From NCBI GenBank assembly GCA_005888425.1, contig VAZF01000181.1:1-24449 (forward strand): a DNA stretch of 24,449 nucleotides, written 5' to 3'. Numbering within the stretch: the stretch's first letter is position 1; each line of letters starts with the position of its first letter. Under the pieces are notes generated by a model. The model made no database searches. It saw only the letters and a program-made list of their open reading frames with translations, and had not been told where the DNA came from. The DNA is from Alphaproteobacteria bacterium. Its GTDB lineage: Bacteria > Pseudomonadota > Alphaproteobacteria > ATCC43930 > CGMCC-115725. Of this stretch, positions 1-11,110 are shown piece after piece. A program made the translations under genes and the position numbers.

Positions 1-2
1 CG

Positions 3-248
3 CGGGCACGGACCAATGCCGAGACGGACGGGTTTGTCAAAGTGCTGGCGGATGCGGCGACCGACCGGGTGCTTGGCGTCCACATCATCGGTCCCGATGC
101 CGGGACGATGATCGCCGAGGCGACATTGGCGATGGAATTCGGCGCCTCGGCCGAGGACATCGCACGCACCTGCCACGCGCATCCGACATTGAGCGAGGCA
201 TTGAAGGAAGCCGCGCTCGCGGTCGATGGCCGCGCCATCCACATCTAA
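3..248 (+). CDS. lpdA: Dihydrolipoamide dehydrogenase, C-terminal fragment (5' end outside window)
   Basis: This is the last 81 residues of an E3 flavoprotein, which reoxidises dihydrolipoyl groups of the 2-oxoacid dehydrogenase complexes with NAD+ in the cytoplasm. The frame is open from base 3. The fragment is the dimerisation domain: a segment reading VLGVHIIGPDAGTMI, then HAHPTLSEALKEAAL, which holds the His-Pro-Thr and the downstream Glu of the catalytic His-Glu pair contributed across the dimer interface. The ending AIHI is typical of bacterial E3. A GTG at base 42 is internal and not a start. Which complex it serves (2-oxoglutarate, pyruvate or branched-chain) cannot be told from this part. 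It converges with xerC, whose stop is 4 bases away. Confidence 0.93.
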   Translation, partial: RARTNAETDGFVKVLADAATDRVLGVHIIGPDAGTMIAEATLAMEFGASAEDIARTCHAHPTLSEALKEAALAVDGRAIHI

Positions 249-251
249 AGG

Positions 252-1298
252 CTAACGAGAGCGCGCGCGGGGGTGGGCGGATTCGTAGACCGCGAGGAGG
301 CGCTCGGTTTCGACGCTCGTATAGCGCTGCGTTGTCGAGAGGCTGGCGTGGCCAAGTAACTCTTGTATGGCGCGCAAATCGCCGCCGCCGCCCAGGAGAT
401 GCGTTGCGAAGCTGTGGCGCAGCGCGTGCGGCGTCGCGGTATCGGGAAAGCCGAGCGCGTTGCGCAATGTCTGCATCTGGCGCTGCACGACACGCGGGTT
501 TAGCGGGCCGCCGCGCGCCCCGACAAAGAGTGGGCCGTCGGGAGCGAGCGGATAGGGGCAGGCGGCGAGATAGTCTGCGATCGCGTCACGTACCACCGGC
601 AAAACCGGCACGAGGCGCTGCTTGCGGCCTTTGCCGGTAATCGTCACGAGATCGCCGCGCGGCGCCTCCGAACATTTGAGGCCGAGCGCTTCCGAGATGC
701 GCAAGCCGCAGCCGTAGAGGAGCGTCAGGAGGGCGACATCGCGCTTCGCCTGCCAGACGGATGTGACGAGCGCCGGCGGCGCATCGACAAGCTCGGCGGC
801 ATCGGCGACCGAGAGCGGCTTTGGCACGCTCCTCGGCAGTTTCGGGGCCCGCAAGATGCTGAGGGCCGGGCTTGACGCCAGGCCGCGGCGTTCGAGAAAC
901 CGCACAAAGCCGCGCACGACCGACAGCCCACGCGCAATCGAGGCGCGCTCGACCTCGGCGGCGCGATGCGCGAGAAAGGCGCGGTAATCCGCAGCCGAGA
1001 GCTGCGCGAAAGTCGCGAGGCGCGTGAGCTCGCCAAGATGCCCGGTCAGGAAGTCGAGAAAAAAGGCGAGGTCGCGGCCGTAGGCTGCGGTTGTGTGCGG
1101 CGAGGCGCGGCGCTCGCCGGCCAGCCATGCCGTCCAGAGGCCGATCGCGGCGCGCAGATCCTCGGCGGCGGAGAACCGGGCCAGCGGCAACGCGTCGGGA
1201 AGCAGCGGGAACTGGCTCGCTGTGGATCGACTGGTCAGGACCGCCCCCGTCTTGTCTGTCGGCGCGCGCGCCAAAACTTTCGTGGATGGCTGGGCCAC
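252..1298 (-). CDS. xerC: Tyrosine recombinase XerC (chromosome dimer resolution)
   Basis: This is a 348-residue site-specific tyrosine recombinase. The family works with XerD at dif to resolve chromosome dimers before division. An N-terminal SAM-like core-binding domain lies at about residues 45-140 and the catalytic domain at about 160-340. The full catalytic set is visible: Arg200 (GCGLRISEAL), Lys223 (TGKGRK), His291 and Arg294 (HALRHSFATH), His317 (LLGHASL) and Tyr326 (TTQRYT). The start used is a GTG at 1298. No good Shine-Dalgarno precedes it, and the first ~40 residues extend beyond a typical XerC of about 300, so a later start is possible. DUF484 lies 74 nt upstream on the same strand, an association also seen beside xerC in gammaproteobacteria. 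XerC is preferred over XerD on this context alone. Confidence 0.9.
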   Translation of the reverse strand: MAQPSTKVLARAPTDKTGAVLTSRSTASQFPLLPDALPLARFSAAEDLRAAIGLWTAWLAGERRASPHTTAAYGRDLAFFLDFLTGHLGELTRLATFAQLSAADYRAFLAHRAAEVERASIARGLSVVRGFVRFLERRGLASSPALSILRAPKLPRSVPKPLSVADAAELVDAPPALVTSVWQAKRDVALLTLLYGCGLRISEALGLKCSEAPRGDLVTITGKGRKQRLVPVLPVVRDAIADYLAACPYPLAPDGPLFVGARGGPLNPRVVQRQMQTLRNALGFPDTATPHALRHSFATHLLGGGGDLRAIQELLGHASLSTTQRYTSVETERLLAVYESAHPRARSR

Positions 1299-1372
1299 GC
1301 CCGGCCATGACGTCTGGGGGATGTTGAATTGAGAAGGACGCTGGGGGCGTCGCTCAGCCGTTTATCGGCGGC

Positions 1373-2122
1373 TCACCTTCCGGGGCTGAGCCATTGCGAA
1401 ATCGTGATGCCAAGCACACGCGAGAGAAAAGCCAGCAGCTCGGTCCCAAGCCCCGGATTGAAGCGCCCGACCCGCCGCGCGCCGATGCACAACAGACCCG
1501 TCGGGGCGTTGCGCCCGATCGAAATCCGCAGCAGCGCTTGCGAGCGGACAAGGCCGGCGGCGCCGCCAAACAATGCCGCATCGCCCGGCAGGTCGGCCTG
1601 CAACAACACATTGCGGTCGGCGCCGAGCAGCGCGTCGACGGTTCCGGCCCGCAGCAGATGAATGCCGTGCGGCATCAGGCGGGTGGGCGACGCACTGCTT
1701 TCGACGCCGAGCGTCACGATATCCACGTCGAGCAGCACCGCGAGATCGGTCGTCACGATTTGCAAGAGTTGTTCGAAACTCGGCGCGGCGAGAATCGCCA
1801 ATGCCGCCTTGTGCACCCGGCCCTGGCTTGACAAATTGCCGCGGCTGGCGGCGATCAGGGTGCGGTGCTCGAGATTGACGCGCGCCAGCTCACCGCGCAG
1901 CCGCTCGATCATGAAATGCTGGAAATCGACAACCTCCTCGCCGACCTCGCGCGACGGTGCGCGCAAGAGCCGCAACGCCTCGGGATGACGGTCGAGGAAA
2001 TCGGGATGCTGTTTCAGATAAGCGATGACGTCGCGGCCGCCGATCTCCTGCGCCGGCGCGACGGGCGCCAATGCGGCAGCGTCGCGCTCGACTTGCGGCT
2101 TGTCGCGCGGCCGGTCGACCAT
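1373..2122 (-). CDS. DUF484 family protein (GAF-like), upstream partner of xerC
   Basis: This is a 249-residue DUF484 protein. The N-terminal signature is clear at about residues 32-50 (DVIAYLKQHPDFLDRHPEAL). A helical, probably coiled stretch follows at about 60-95, and then a GAF-like sensory fold from about 100 to the end. The molecular function of the family is not established; I know of no catalytic residues to check. The ATG at 2122 follows GAGGT with a 9-nt gap, which supports this start. xerC lies just downstream on the same strand, so the two are probably cotranscribed. This matches the recurrent DUF484-xerC pairing and hints at a role linked to recombination or division, but that is inference. 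The gene is divergent from priA. Confidence 0.85.
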   Translation of the reverse strand: MVDRPRDKPQVERDAAALAPVAPAQEIGGRDVIAYLKQHPDFLDRHPEALRLLRAPSREVGEEVVDFQHFMIERLRGELARVNLEHRTLIAASRGNLSSQGRVHKAALAILAAPSFEQLLQIVTTDLAVLLDVDIVTLGVESSASPTRLMPHGIHLLRAGTVDALLGADRNVLLQADLPGDAALFGGAAGLVRSQALLRISIGRNAPTGLLCIGARRVGRFNPGLGTELLAFLSRVLGITISQWLSPGR

Positions 2123-2279
2123 AGCAGCGCTACCTCGCCCTGCCGGGGCGCGGGCGGCAATGGCCGATGAGAACAGAGGCTGACAACATCATCCCAACAC
2201 ACCTGAGAACCCAAGCCGGGGCACCGGCCCTCCGCACCCTATGCGGACCCGATACACCCGGCCGAGGTCGAGTGTAGCG
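2123..2279. promoter_or_regulatory. Divergent DUF484/priA intergenic region
   Basis: About 157 bases lie between the DUF484 start and the preferred priA start, so promoters for both directions should be here. I see no convincing -35/-10 pair. A TTGTCA on the minus strand (bases 2179-2184) lacks a matching -10 element at 16-18 nt. No operator palindrome or riboswitch was recognised. Short open frames in this stretch are shadows. Confidence 0.35.
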
Positions 2280-4526
2280 ATGCCGGACTTAGCTGCCAAC
2301 AGCGCCGGGGAGGAGATCGTTCGCCCGCATCCGGCGCGGCTGCGCGTCATGCTGCCGCTGCCCTTGCCGGAAGCGCTCGATTACCTGGCTCCAGAAGGAA
2401 TCGCAGTACCGGAGCCGGGCTGCTTTGTGCGGGTGGGGCTCGGATCGCGGCATCTCGTTGGCGTCGTATGGGAGGGAGAGGCCGGCGAGGCGCTGCCGGT
2501 CGATAAGCTGAAGCCGATTCTGGAAGTGCTGCCGACGCCGCCGCTGCCGCCGGAGATGCGCCGCTTTCTCGAGCGGGTTGCCGCGTACACGCTGGCGCCG
2601 CCCGGCATGGCGCTGAAGATGGCGATGAGCGTCGAGGACGCGCTGCTGCCGCGCGCGCCGCGGCGGGTCTGCACGATCATCCCGGCGGGCCTGGCCATGC
2701 TCGAATCGGCAGAGCCCGCAACCAAGCAGACAGCGGCGCGGCGACGCGTGCTGCAGGTGTTGCGCGACGAGGGCGCCTGCTCGACGGCCGAACTGGCGCG
2801 GCGCGCCGGCTGCGGCGTCGGGATCGTGCGCGGATTGATCGCGGCCGGCCTCATCGGCGAGGAATTTGTCTCGAGCGAACCGGCCGCGGCGCCGACGCCC
2901 GATTGGCAGAGCGCCGGGCCGCTTTTGTCGCGCGATCAGGAACGGGCGGCTGAGCGCCTCGTCGAGCGGGTGCGCGAGGGCGGGTTCTCGGTGACCGTGC
3001 TCGACGGCGTCACCGGCTCGGGCAAAACCGAGACCTATTTCGCCGCGATTGCCGCAGCGCTTGCGGCAGGCCGCCAGGTGCTCGTGCTGCTACCCGAGAT
3101 CGCGCTCGGCGCACAGTGGCTGGACCGCTTCAAACGGCGTTTTGGCGCGCTGCCGGCGGAGTGGCACTCCGACGTGTCGCAAAGCACCCGACGCGACACC
3201 TGGCGGGCCGTCGCGAGCGGCCGCGCGCGCATCGTCGTCGGGGCGCGCTCGGGCCTGTTTCTGCCGTTTCCCGAGCTCGGGCTCGTCATCGTCGATGAGG
3301 AGCACGACGCGTCCTACAAACAGGAGGACGGGGTCGCTTACCAGGCGCGCGACATGGCGGTCTTGCGCGCCTCGATCGCCGAGATCCCGATCGTGCTGGT
3401 CTCGGCGACACCGTCGCTCGAAACTGTCGTCAATGTTGCGCGCGGCCGCTATGAGCGCGTGCACCTGCCGCGACGCCACGCCGAGGCGAGCCTGCCGAAA
3501 ATCGACCTTGTCGATATGCGCAGCCAGCGCTTGGAGCCGGGCCGGTTTTTGTCGCCGCCGCTCGTCGCGGCGGTCGGCGAGACGCTCGCGGCGGGAGAGC
3601 AGGTGCTGCTGTTTCTGAACCGGCGCGGCTATGCGCCCCTAACCTTGTGCCGCGCCTGCGGCCACCGCTTTCAATGCCCGAACTGCACGGCCTGGCTCGT
3701 CGAGCACCGCTTTACGGCGCGACTGATTTGCCATCATTGCGGTTATTCGGCGCCGGTGCCGGCGCTGTGCCCGGAATGCCTCGCGACCGGCGCGCTGGTA
3801 CCGTGCGGACCGGGGGTCGAGCGGTTGCAGGAAGAGGTCGCCGCACGCTTCCCGGAAGCGCGCACGGCGCTAATGGTCAGCGATCTGCTGATGGGGCCGC
3901 GCGCGGCGGCCGAACTGGCCGACGCGATGGTCGCGCATCGCTATGATGTCTTGATCGGGACCCAGATCGTCGCGAAGGGCCACCATTTTCCGATGCTGAC
4001 CCTGGTCGGCGTGGTCGACGCCGATCTCGGCTTGATCGGCGGCGATCTGCGCGCCACCGAGCGGACCTATCAGCTGTTGCACCAGGTGGCGGGGCGCGCC
4101 GGACGGGCCGAGCGGCCCGGCCGCGTGCTGCTCCAGACCTATATGCCGGAGCAGCCGGTGATGCAGGCGCTCGCCGCCGGCGACCGCGACCGTTTTCTTG
4201 AAGCGGAAGCGGCGGCCAGGCGCGAGGCCGGATTGCCGCCCTTTGGCCGGCTCGCCGCGCTGATCGTCAGCGCCGGCGATCCCGAGGCGGCCGATTTCGC
4301 TTCGCGCGCCTTAGCCCGCGCCGCGCCGCAATTGCCCGGCCTCGCGGTGCTCGGCCCGGCGCCGGCGCCGCTGGCGATATTGCGCGGGCGGCACCGGCGG
4401 CGGTTTCTCGTCAAAGCCGAGCGCGGCGTCAATCTGCAGGCGGCGTTGCGCGACTGGCTCGGCCGCGTGCGCGTCTCTGGCTCGGTGCGGCTGCAGGTCG
4501 ATATCGACCCCTACAGCTTCTTGTGA
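2280..4526 (+). CDS. priA: Primosomal replication restart helicase PriA
   Basis: PriA is a 3'-to-5' superfamily 2 helicase that recognises stalled forks and reloads the replicative helicase. This copy has 748 residues from the ATG at 2280. An in-frame ATG at 2241 would add 13 residues of low-complexity Arg/Pro character; 2280 is preferred because GAGG lies 12 nt upstream and family N-termini begin near PARLRVMLPLPL. In numbering from 2241, Walker A is GVTGSGKT (256-263) and Walker B is DEEH (352-355). The zinc-binding insert has eight cysteines at 470, 473, 479, 482, 497, 500, 510 and 513. The helicase C-terminal motif QVAGRAGRAERPG is intact. The gene ends 15 bases from the convergent MFS gene. 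Confidence 0.95.
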   Translation: MPDLAANSAGEEIVRPHPARLRVMLPLPLPEALDYLAPEGIAVPEPGCFVRVGLGSRHLVGVVWEGEAGEALPVDKLKPILEVLPTPPLPPEMRRFLERVAAYTLAPPGMALKMAMSVEDALLPRAPRRVCTIIPAGLAMLESAEPATKQTAARRRVLQVLRDEGACSTAELARRAGCGVGIVRGLIAAGLIGEEFVSSEPAAAPTPDWQSAGPLLSRDQERAAERLVERVREGGFSVTVLDGVTGSGKTETYFAAIAAALAAGRQVLVLLPEIALGAQWLDRFKRRFGALPAEWHSDVSQSTRRDTWRAVASGRARIVVGARSGLFLPFPELGLVIVDEEHDASYKQEDGVAYQARDMAVLRASIAEIPIVLVSATPSLETVVNVARGRYERVHLPRRHAEASLPKIDLVDMRSQRLEPGRFLSPPLVAAVGETLAAGEQVLLFLNRRGYAPLTLCRACGHRFQCPNCTAWLVEHRFTARLICHHCGYSAPVPALCPECLATGALVPCGPGVERLQEEVAARFPEARTALMVSDLLMGPRAAAELADAMVAHRYDVLIGTQIVAKGHHFPMLTLVGVVDADLGLIGGDLRATERTYQLLHQVAGRAGRAERPGRVLLQTYMPEQPVMQALAAGDRDRFLEAEAAARREAGLPPFGRLAALIVSAGDPEAADFASRALARAAPQLPGLAVLGPAPAPLAILRGRHRRRFLVKAERGVNLQAALRDWLGRVRVSGSVRLQVDIDPYSFL

Positions 4527-4543
4527 TCCCGAGAGCCGGGATC
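4525..4543. terminator. Short perfect hairpin shared by convergent priA and MFS ends
   Basis: GATCCCG (4525-4531) and CGGGATC (4537-4543) form a perfect 7-bp stem with a 5-base loop. The stem begins inside the priA TGA and ends inside the MFS stop codon on the other strand, so it is the only structure in the 15-base convergent gap. There is no clear T-run on either side. It could be a weak bidirectional terminator or a 3'-end stabiliser; the assignment is inference. Confidence 0.35.
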
Positions 4544-5897
4544 AATCGCCCTGCTTCGCGTCCGCAGCTACCTCGAACAGCGGCAGTGGGGCTTCCTTGG
4601 TTTCGCGGCCGAGGAACATCGCCACGATGCTCAAGAGCGCGAAGCAGGTCATGATTGCCGCGCCCTGCGTGAAGCCGCCGAAATAACCGACGAGCAACCC
4701 CGCGATCAGCGGCCCCGTGCTGGTCACGATGCGCCCGGTGCCGTTGCAGAACGACACCGCCGTCGCGCGTACATGGGTCGGGAACAGCTCGGGCAGGTAG
4801 ACGGCGTGGCCGGAGAAGACGCCGAGCACGAAGAAGCCGTAGATCGGCAGCAGGTAGGGGTAATAGGTGTAGTCGCTGACCCCGAGATAGAGAATGAAGC
4901 CGAGCGCCAACGTCCCGAGATTATAAAGAATGATCGTCGCGCGGCGGCCGATCAGATCGGCGATGAAACCGAACAGCGCGTAGCCGAAAATGCCGCCGAC
5001 GCCCCACAGCATCATGCCGCGGCTGACAAACGGAATCGCGGCAGGACCTGTGATGCCGTCGCGCTCCAGCATCTGCGTTTGGATCGTCGGCAGCCAGATC
5101 ACGGTTGTCCAGATCGCGAGCAGCGTGCCGAGGCAGAACATCAGCCCGACCATCGTGCTGTAGCGGTTGCGCGGGGTGAACAACTGCACCGGCACGAAGC
5201 GGAGAAATTCCCGATCTTCGGCGCTTGCGGCGGCGTTCGTCTTGGCTGCCTGGCGGCGCGCCTTCACGGCCTGGAAGTGTTCCGGTTCAACCATGCCGCG
5301 GCGGATAAAGAAGAGCAGCACCGCCGGGACGATGCCGGTGAAAAACACGTAGCGCCAGCCATAGGCGCCGATCAGCCCGTAGATCCAGCCGCCGATCAGA
5401 CTGCCAAACGCGCCGCCGGTCATCATGACGCCGAGCACCCGGGCGCGGAAGGTATCGGCAAAGGCTTCCGCGACGAGCGGGATGCCGACGATCAATTCGC
5501 CGCCGGTGCCGAGCCCCCCGAGGAACCGAAAGACGCCGAGCTGGAACGCCGAGTCGGAGAAGCCCTGGCAGGCGGTGAAGACGCTGTAGATCAGTATCGA
5601 CAGCGCCAGCGTGCGCACCCGGCCGATATAGTCGGCGAGGATGCCGAAGATGAAGCCGCCAAACGCCCATCCCAGCAGGCCAGCCATGCTGAGGATGCCG
5701 CCGACCCGGCCGATATCGCCGATCGACGGGTTGCCGCCCAACAGCTCGGTCAGCGCCGGGCGCAGCACGAGCGAATAAAGCCCGAAATCAGTCGCATCGA
5801 GCGCCCAGCCCGCCCACACGACGAGAAAGACGGTCCATTGATAGCGCGTCAGGCCGCGCGGAAAGCTGATGGCCTGCTCACCGGCTGTGCTTGGCAT
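4542..5897 (-). CDS. MFS transporter, metabolite/aromatic acid:H+ symporter-like
   Basis: This is a 451-residue inner-membrane protein of the major facilitator superfamily with about 12 hydrophobic segments. Helix 1 contains GWALDATDFGLYSL, an acidic pattern typical of aromatic acid:H+ and sugar/metabolite symporters. Loop motifs GILADYIGRVRTL (loop 2-3) and GFIADLIGRRATI (loop 8-9) mark the two halves. A sugar-transporter-like signature runs RFLGGLGTGGELIVGIP. The open frame extends upstream to 6134, but that extension is Arg/Pro-rich and non-membrane. The ATG at 5897 is preferred because AAGGGGAC precedes it. Substrate is unknown. The gene sits between priA and atpH, where related genomes often have neither this nor any transporter, so it is probably a lineage-specific insertion. 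Confidence 0.88.
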   Translation of the reverse strand: MPSTAGEQAISFPRGLTRYQWTVFLVVWAGWALDATDFGLYSLVLRPALTELLGGNPSIGDIGRVGGILSMAGLLGWAFGGFIFGILADYIGRVRTLALSILIYSVFTACQGFSDSAFQLGVFRFLGGLGTGGELIVGIPLVAEAFADTFRARVLGVMMTGGAFGSLIGGWIYGLIGAYGWRYVFFTGIVPAVLLFFIRRGMVEPEHFQAVKARRQAAKTNAAASAEDREFLRFVPVQLFTPRNRYSTMVGLMFCLGTLLAIWTTVIWLPTIQTQMLERDGITGPAAIPFVSRGMMLWGVGGIFGYALFGFIADLIGRRATIILYNLGTLALGFILYLGVSDYTYYPYLLPIYGFFVLGVFSGHAVYLPELFPTHVRATAVSFCNGTGRIVTSTGPLIAGLLVGYFGGFTQGAAIMTCFALLSIVAMFLGRETKEAPLPLFEVAADAKQGD

Positions 5898-6179
5898 TCC
5901 CGTCCCCTTTGGCGCCGTGCCAGCCATCTTGTACGCAGCCGGGCACATCGGCGATGTTACGCCGCTGCGCGAGCTGGTGTCCATCACACCTAACCCGTTG
6001 GAATTGCGGGCGTCCCTGCGACGACCCGGCCGGTTGCGCGGCTGCGGCATCTGTGTTACGAACCGCGCGGGTTTCGCGGGGCCGGTTGCGGCCCCGATGT
6101 GTCGCTGCGCCGAGATCCACAGTAAAACAGTCAATCGCGACCGTCCCTCGCCGGCGCGCTGATCGAGGATCGCTTTCCT
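5898..6179. promoter_or_regulatory. Divergent MFS/atp operon intergenic region
   Basis: This 282-base gap must hold the promoter of the F1 ATP synthase operon and probably that of the MFS gene. The best plus-strand candidate I can see is TTGCGC (6034-6039), 17 bases, then TACGAA (6057-6062). It matches a sigma-70-type pair only partly. The open frames covering this stretch on both strands are Arg/Pro-rich and look non-coding. No riboswitch, small RNA or long inverted repeat was seen. Confidence 0.35.
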
Positions 6180-6740
6180 TTGGCTTCAGAAGCAACGGGC
6201 ACAGGCAGCCTGGCCGGACGTTATGCGGCGGCATTGTTCGATCTGGCCGACGAGCGACACGAGCTCGACGCGGTTGCCGGCGATCTGCGCGAACTGCGCA
6301 CGATGCTGCACGAGAGCGTCGATCTTGGGCGGTTACTGCGCAGCCCCGTCTTGTCGCGCGAGGAGCAAGCCAAGGCAATTGCCGTGCTCACCGAGCGGGC
6401 CGGGCTGTCGAAACTGACGCGCGACTTTCTCGCGGTCGTGGCGGCGAACCGGCGGCTGTTTGCGGTGCCGGCGATGATCGAGGGCTACCTCAACAAATTG
6501 GCCGAACGGCGCGGTGAGGTCACCGCCGAAGTCACGACGGCGCAGCCGCTCAGCGAGACGCAACAGAACACATTGGGTGAGCAATTGCGCCGCGCCGTCG
6601 GACGGCGGGTCACGGTCGCCCTCAAAGTCGACCCCGGCCTATTGGGCGGCATGATCGTCAAGGTCGGCTCGCGCATGATCGACGGTTCGCTGAAGAGCCG
6701 GCTGCACCGCCTGCAGCTGGCGATGAAAGGCGTTGGCTAG
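6180..6740 (+). CDS. atpH: F1 ATP synthase subunit delta
   Basis: This is the 186-residue delta subunit (OSCP homologue), part of the peripheral stalk that ties F1 to the b subunits of F0. The N-terminal helical domain contains the usual GRYAAALFDLA. The C-terminal part contains LLGGMIVKVGSRMIDGSLKSRL, which matches the conserved G-G-x-x-V/I-x-x-G-x-x-x-x-D-x-S block. The start is a TTG at 6180; GAGGA at 6165-6169 lies 10 nt upstream, and the frame begins MASEATGTGSLAGRYA, as alphaproteobacterial delta subunits usually do. It is the first gene of atpHAGDC, and its TAG lies 10 bases before the atpA ATG. Confidence 0.95.
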   Translation: MASEATGTGSLAGRYAAALFDLADERHELDAVAGDLRELRTMLHESVDLGRLLRSPVLSREEQAKAIAVLTERAGLSKLTRDFLAVVAANRRLFAVPAMIEGYLNKLAERRGEVTAEVTTAQPLSETQQNTLGEQLRRAVGRRVTVALKVDPGLLGGMIVKVGSRMIDGSLKSRLHRLQLAMKGVG

Positions 6741-6750
6741 AGGAACGGAT

Positions 6751-8280
<1,530 letters not shown>

Positions 8281-8300
8281 GTTCGCCAGCGGTATAGAAG

Positions 8301-9191
8301 ATGCCCAGCCTAAAGGACCTACGGAACCGCATCCGCAGCGTCCGCTCGACCCAGAAGATCACCTCGGCGATGAAGATGGTCGCCGCCTCGCGCCTGCGTC
8401 GCGCGCAGGAACAGGCGGAAGCCGCGCGACCTTACGCACAGCGCATGGAGCGCGTGCTCGGGTCGCTCGCCTCTCGGATGGCGGGGCTGCCGGGCGCACC
8501 GCCGCTGCTGGCCGGCACCGGCAAGGACGATGTGCATCTCTTAGTCGTCGCGACCTCGGACCGCGGCCTCGCCGGCGGTTTTAACGCGACGATCCTGCGC
8601 GAGGCGCGCCGCCGGTTTCGCGAGCTCGACAATGCCGGGAAGACGGTTCGGATCCTGACGATCGGCCGCAAGGGGCGCGATAGCCTGCGCCGCGATTACG
8701 GCCGGCTCATTCACGACAGCCTGACCGATATCGGCCGCCGCCGCGTCTCGTTCGAGGAGGCGCGCGACATCGCGGCGCGCATACTGACCCTGTTCGAGGC
8801 GGGCGAGTTCGATGTCTGCACGATCATCTTCAACCGATTCCGCTCAGCGATCACGCAGATCGTCACGGTGCAGCAGCTGATCCCGTTTGCGGCGCCCGCC
8901 GGGCTCACCGAGGAGCCGACGTCCGACATGGCCGGCGCGATCTACGAATTCGAGCCGTCGGAAGAGGAGATCCTCGCCGAGCTCTTGCCCAACAATCTCG
9001 CGGTGCAGATCTACACCGCGCTGTTGGAGAACGCCGCCAGCGAGCAGGGCGCGCGCATGACGGCGATGGACAATGCAACGCGCAACGCCGGCGACATGAT
9101 CGACCGGCTGACGATGAACTACAACCGCACCCGCCAGGCCGTCATCACCAAGGAGCTGATCGAGATCATCTCCGGCGCCGAGGCGCTCTAA
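8301..9191 (+). CDS. atpG: F1 ATP synthase subunit gamma
   Basis: This is the 296-residue gamma subunit, the rotating central stalk of F1. The N-terminal coiled helix begins MPSLKDLRNRIRSVRSTQKI followed by TSAMKMVAASRLRRAQ. The C-terminal helix contains ASEQGARMTAMDNATRNAGD, then LTMNYNRTRQAVITKELIEI; both ends are the best-conserved parts of the family. The length is that of other alphaproteobacterial gamma subunits. The ATG at 8301 follows a modest AGAAG. The spacing to atpD is 18 bases, consistent with a single transcript. Confidence 0.96.
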   Translation: MPSLKDLRNRIRSVRSTQKITSAMKMVAASRLRRAQEQAEAARPYAQRMERVLGSLASRMAGLPGAPPLLAGTGKDDVHLLVVATSDRGLAGGFNATILREARRRFRELDNAGKTVRILTIGRKGRDSLRRDYGRLIHDSLTDIGRRRVSFEEARDIAARILTLFEAGEFDVCTIIFNRFRSAITQIVTVQQLIPFAAPAGLTEEPTSDMAGAIYEFEPSEEEILAELLPNNLAVQIYTALLENAASEQGARMTAMDNATRNAGDMIDRLTMNYNRTRQAVITKELIEIISGAEAL

Positions 9192-9209
9192 ATCAGGGAT
9201 CCGAAGAGC

Positions 9210-10646
<1,437 letters not shown>

Positions 10647-10651
10647 GCGCA

Positions 10652-11104
10652 ATGCCTGATCTGGTGCAATTCGAGCTGGTGTCGCCCGAGCGGCTGATCC
10701 TGTCGACCGAGGTCGAGATGGTCGTCGTGCCGGGCACCGAAGGAAATTTCGGCGTGCTGCCGGGGCATGCGCCGCTTATTTCGACGATTCGGCCCGGCAC
10801 GATCGACATTTATCAGGGCGGCGCCGTCACCGAGCGCATCTTTGTCGTCAGCGGCATCGCCGAGGTGACGCCGGAGCGCTGCACCGTCTTGGCCGACGAG
10901 GCGATGGCCCCGGATTCGCTTGACCGCGCCACGATCGAAGCCGAGTTGCAGACCGCAGAAGGCAATCTGCCGACCCTGCGCGAGCAAATCGGCCGCGCCC
11001 AAGGGGCCGAGCGCGAGCGCCTCGCGACCGAATTGCGCCATGTCGAGCGTCAGCAGAACGTTGCCCGCGCCAAATTGCAGGCCCTCACCGAACTCAGCCG
11101 GTAG
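10652..11104 (+). CDS. atpC: F1 ATP synthase subunit epsilon
   Basis: This is the 150-residue epsilon subunit, which joins gamma in the central stalk and can inhibit ATP hydrolysis. The N-terminal beta-barrel domain is recognisable from QFELVSPERLILSTEVEMVV and the block GNFGVLPGHAPLISTIRPG. The helical C-terminal segment (about residues 95-148) is Glu/Arg/Gln-rich and slightly longer than in E. coli. It is the last gene of the operon. F0 genes (a, b, b', c) are absent here, as is usual in alphaproteobacteria where they form a separate operon. It converges with the next gene, with six bases between. Confidence 0.95.
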   Translation: MPDLVQFELVSPERLILSTEVEMVVVPGTEGNFGVLPGHAPLISTIRPGTIDIYQGGAVTERIFVVSGIAEVTPERCTVLADEAMAPDSLDRATIEAELQTAEGNLPTLREQIGRAQGAERERLATELRHVERQQNVARAKLQALTELSR

Positions 11105-11110
11105 CGCGAA

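Noticed and set aside
4773..5993. 406-codon open frame on the plus strand opposite the MFS gene
   Set aside because: It lies antisense to a clear 12-helix transporter, and its product is a charged, repetitive low-information sequence.
5898..6179. Riboswitch or small RNA before the atp operon
   Set aside because: No conserved aptamer pattern or long paired stem was found by eye; only weak promoter-like hexamers are present.
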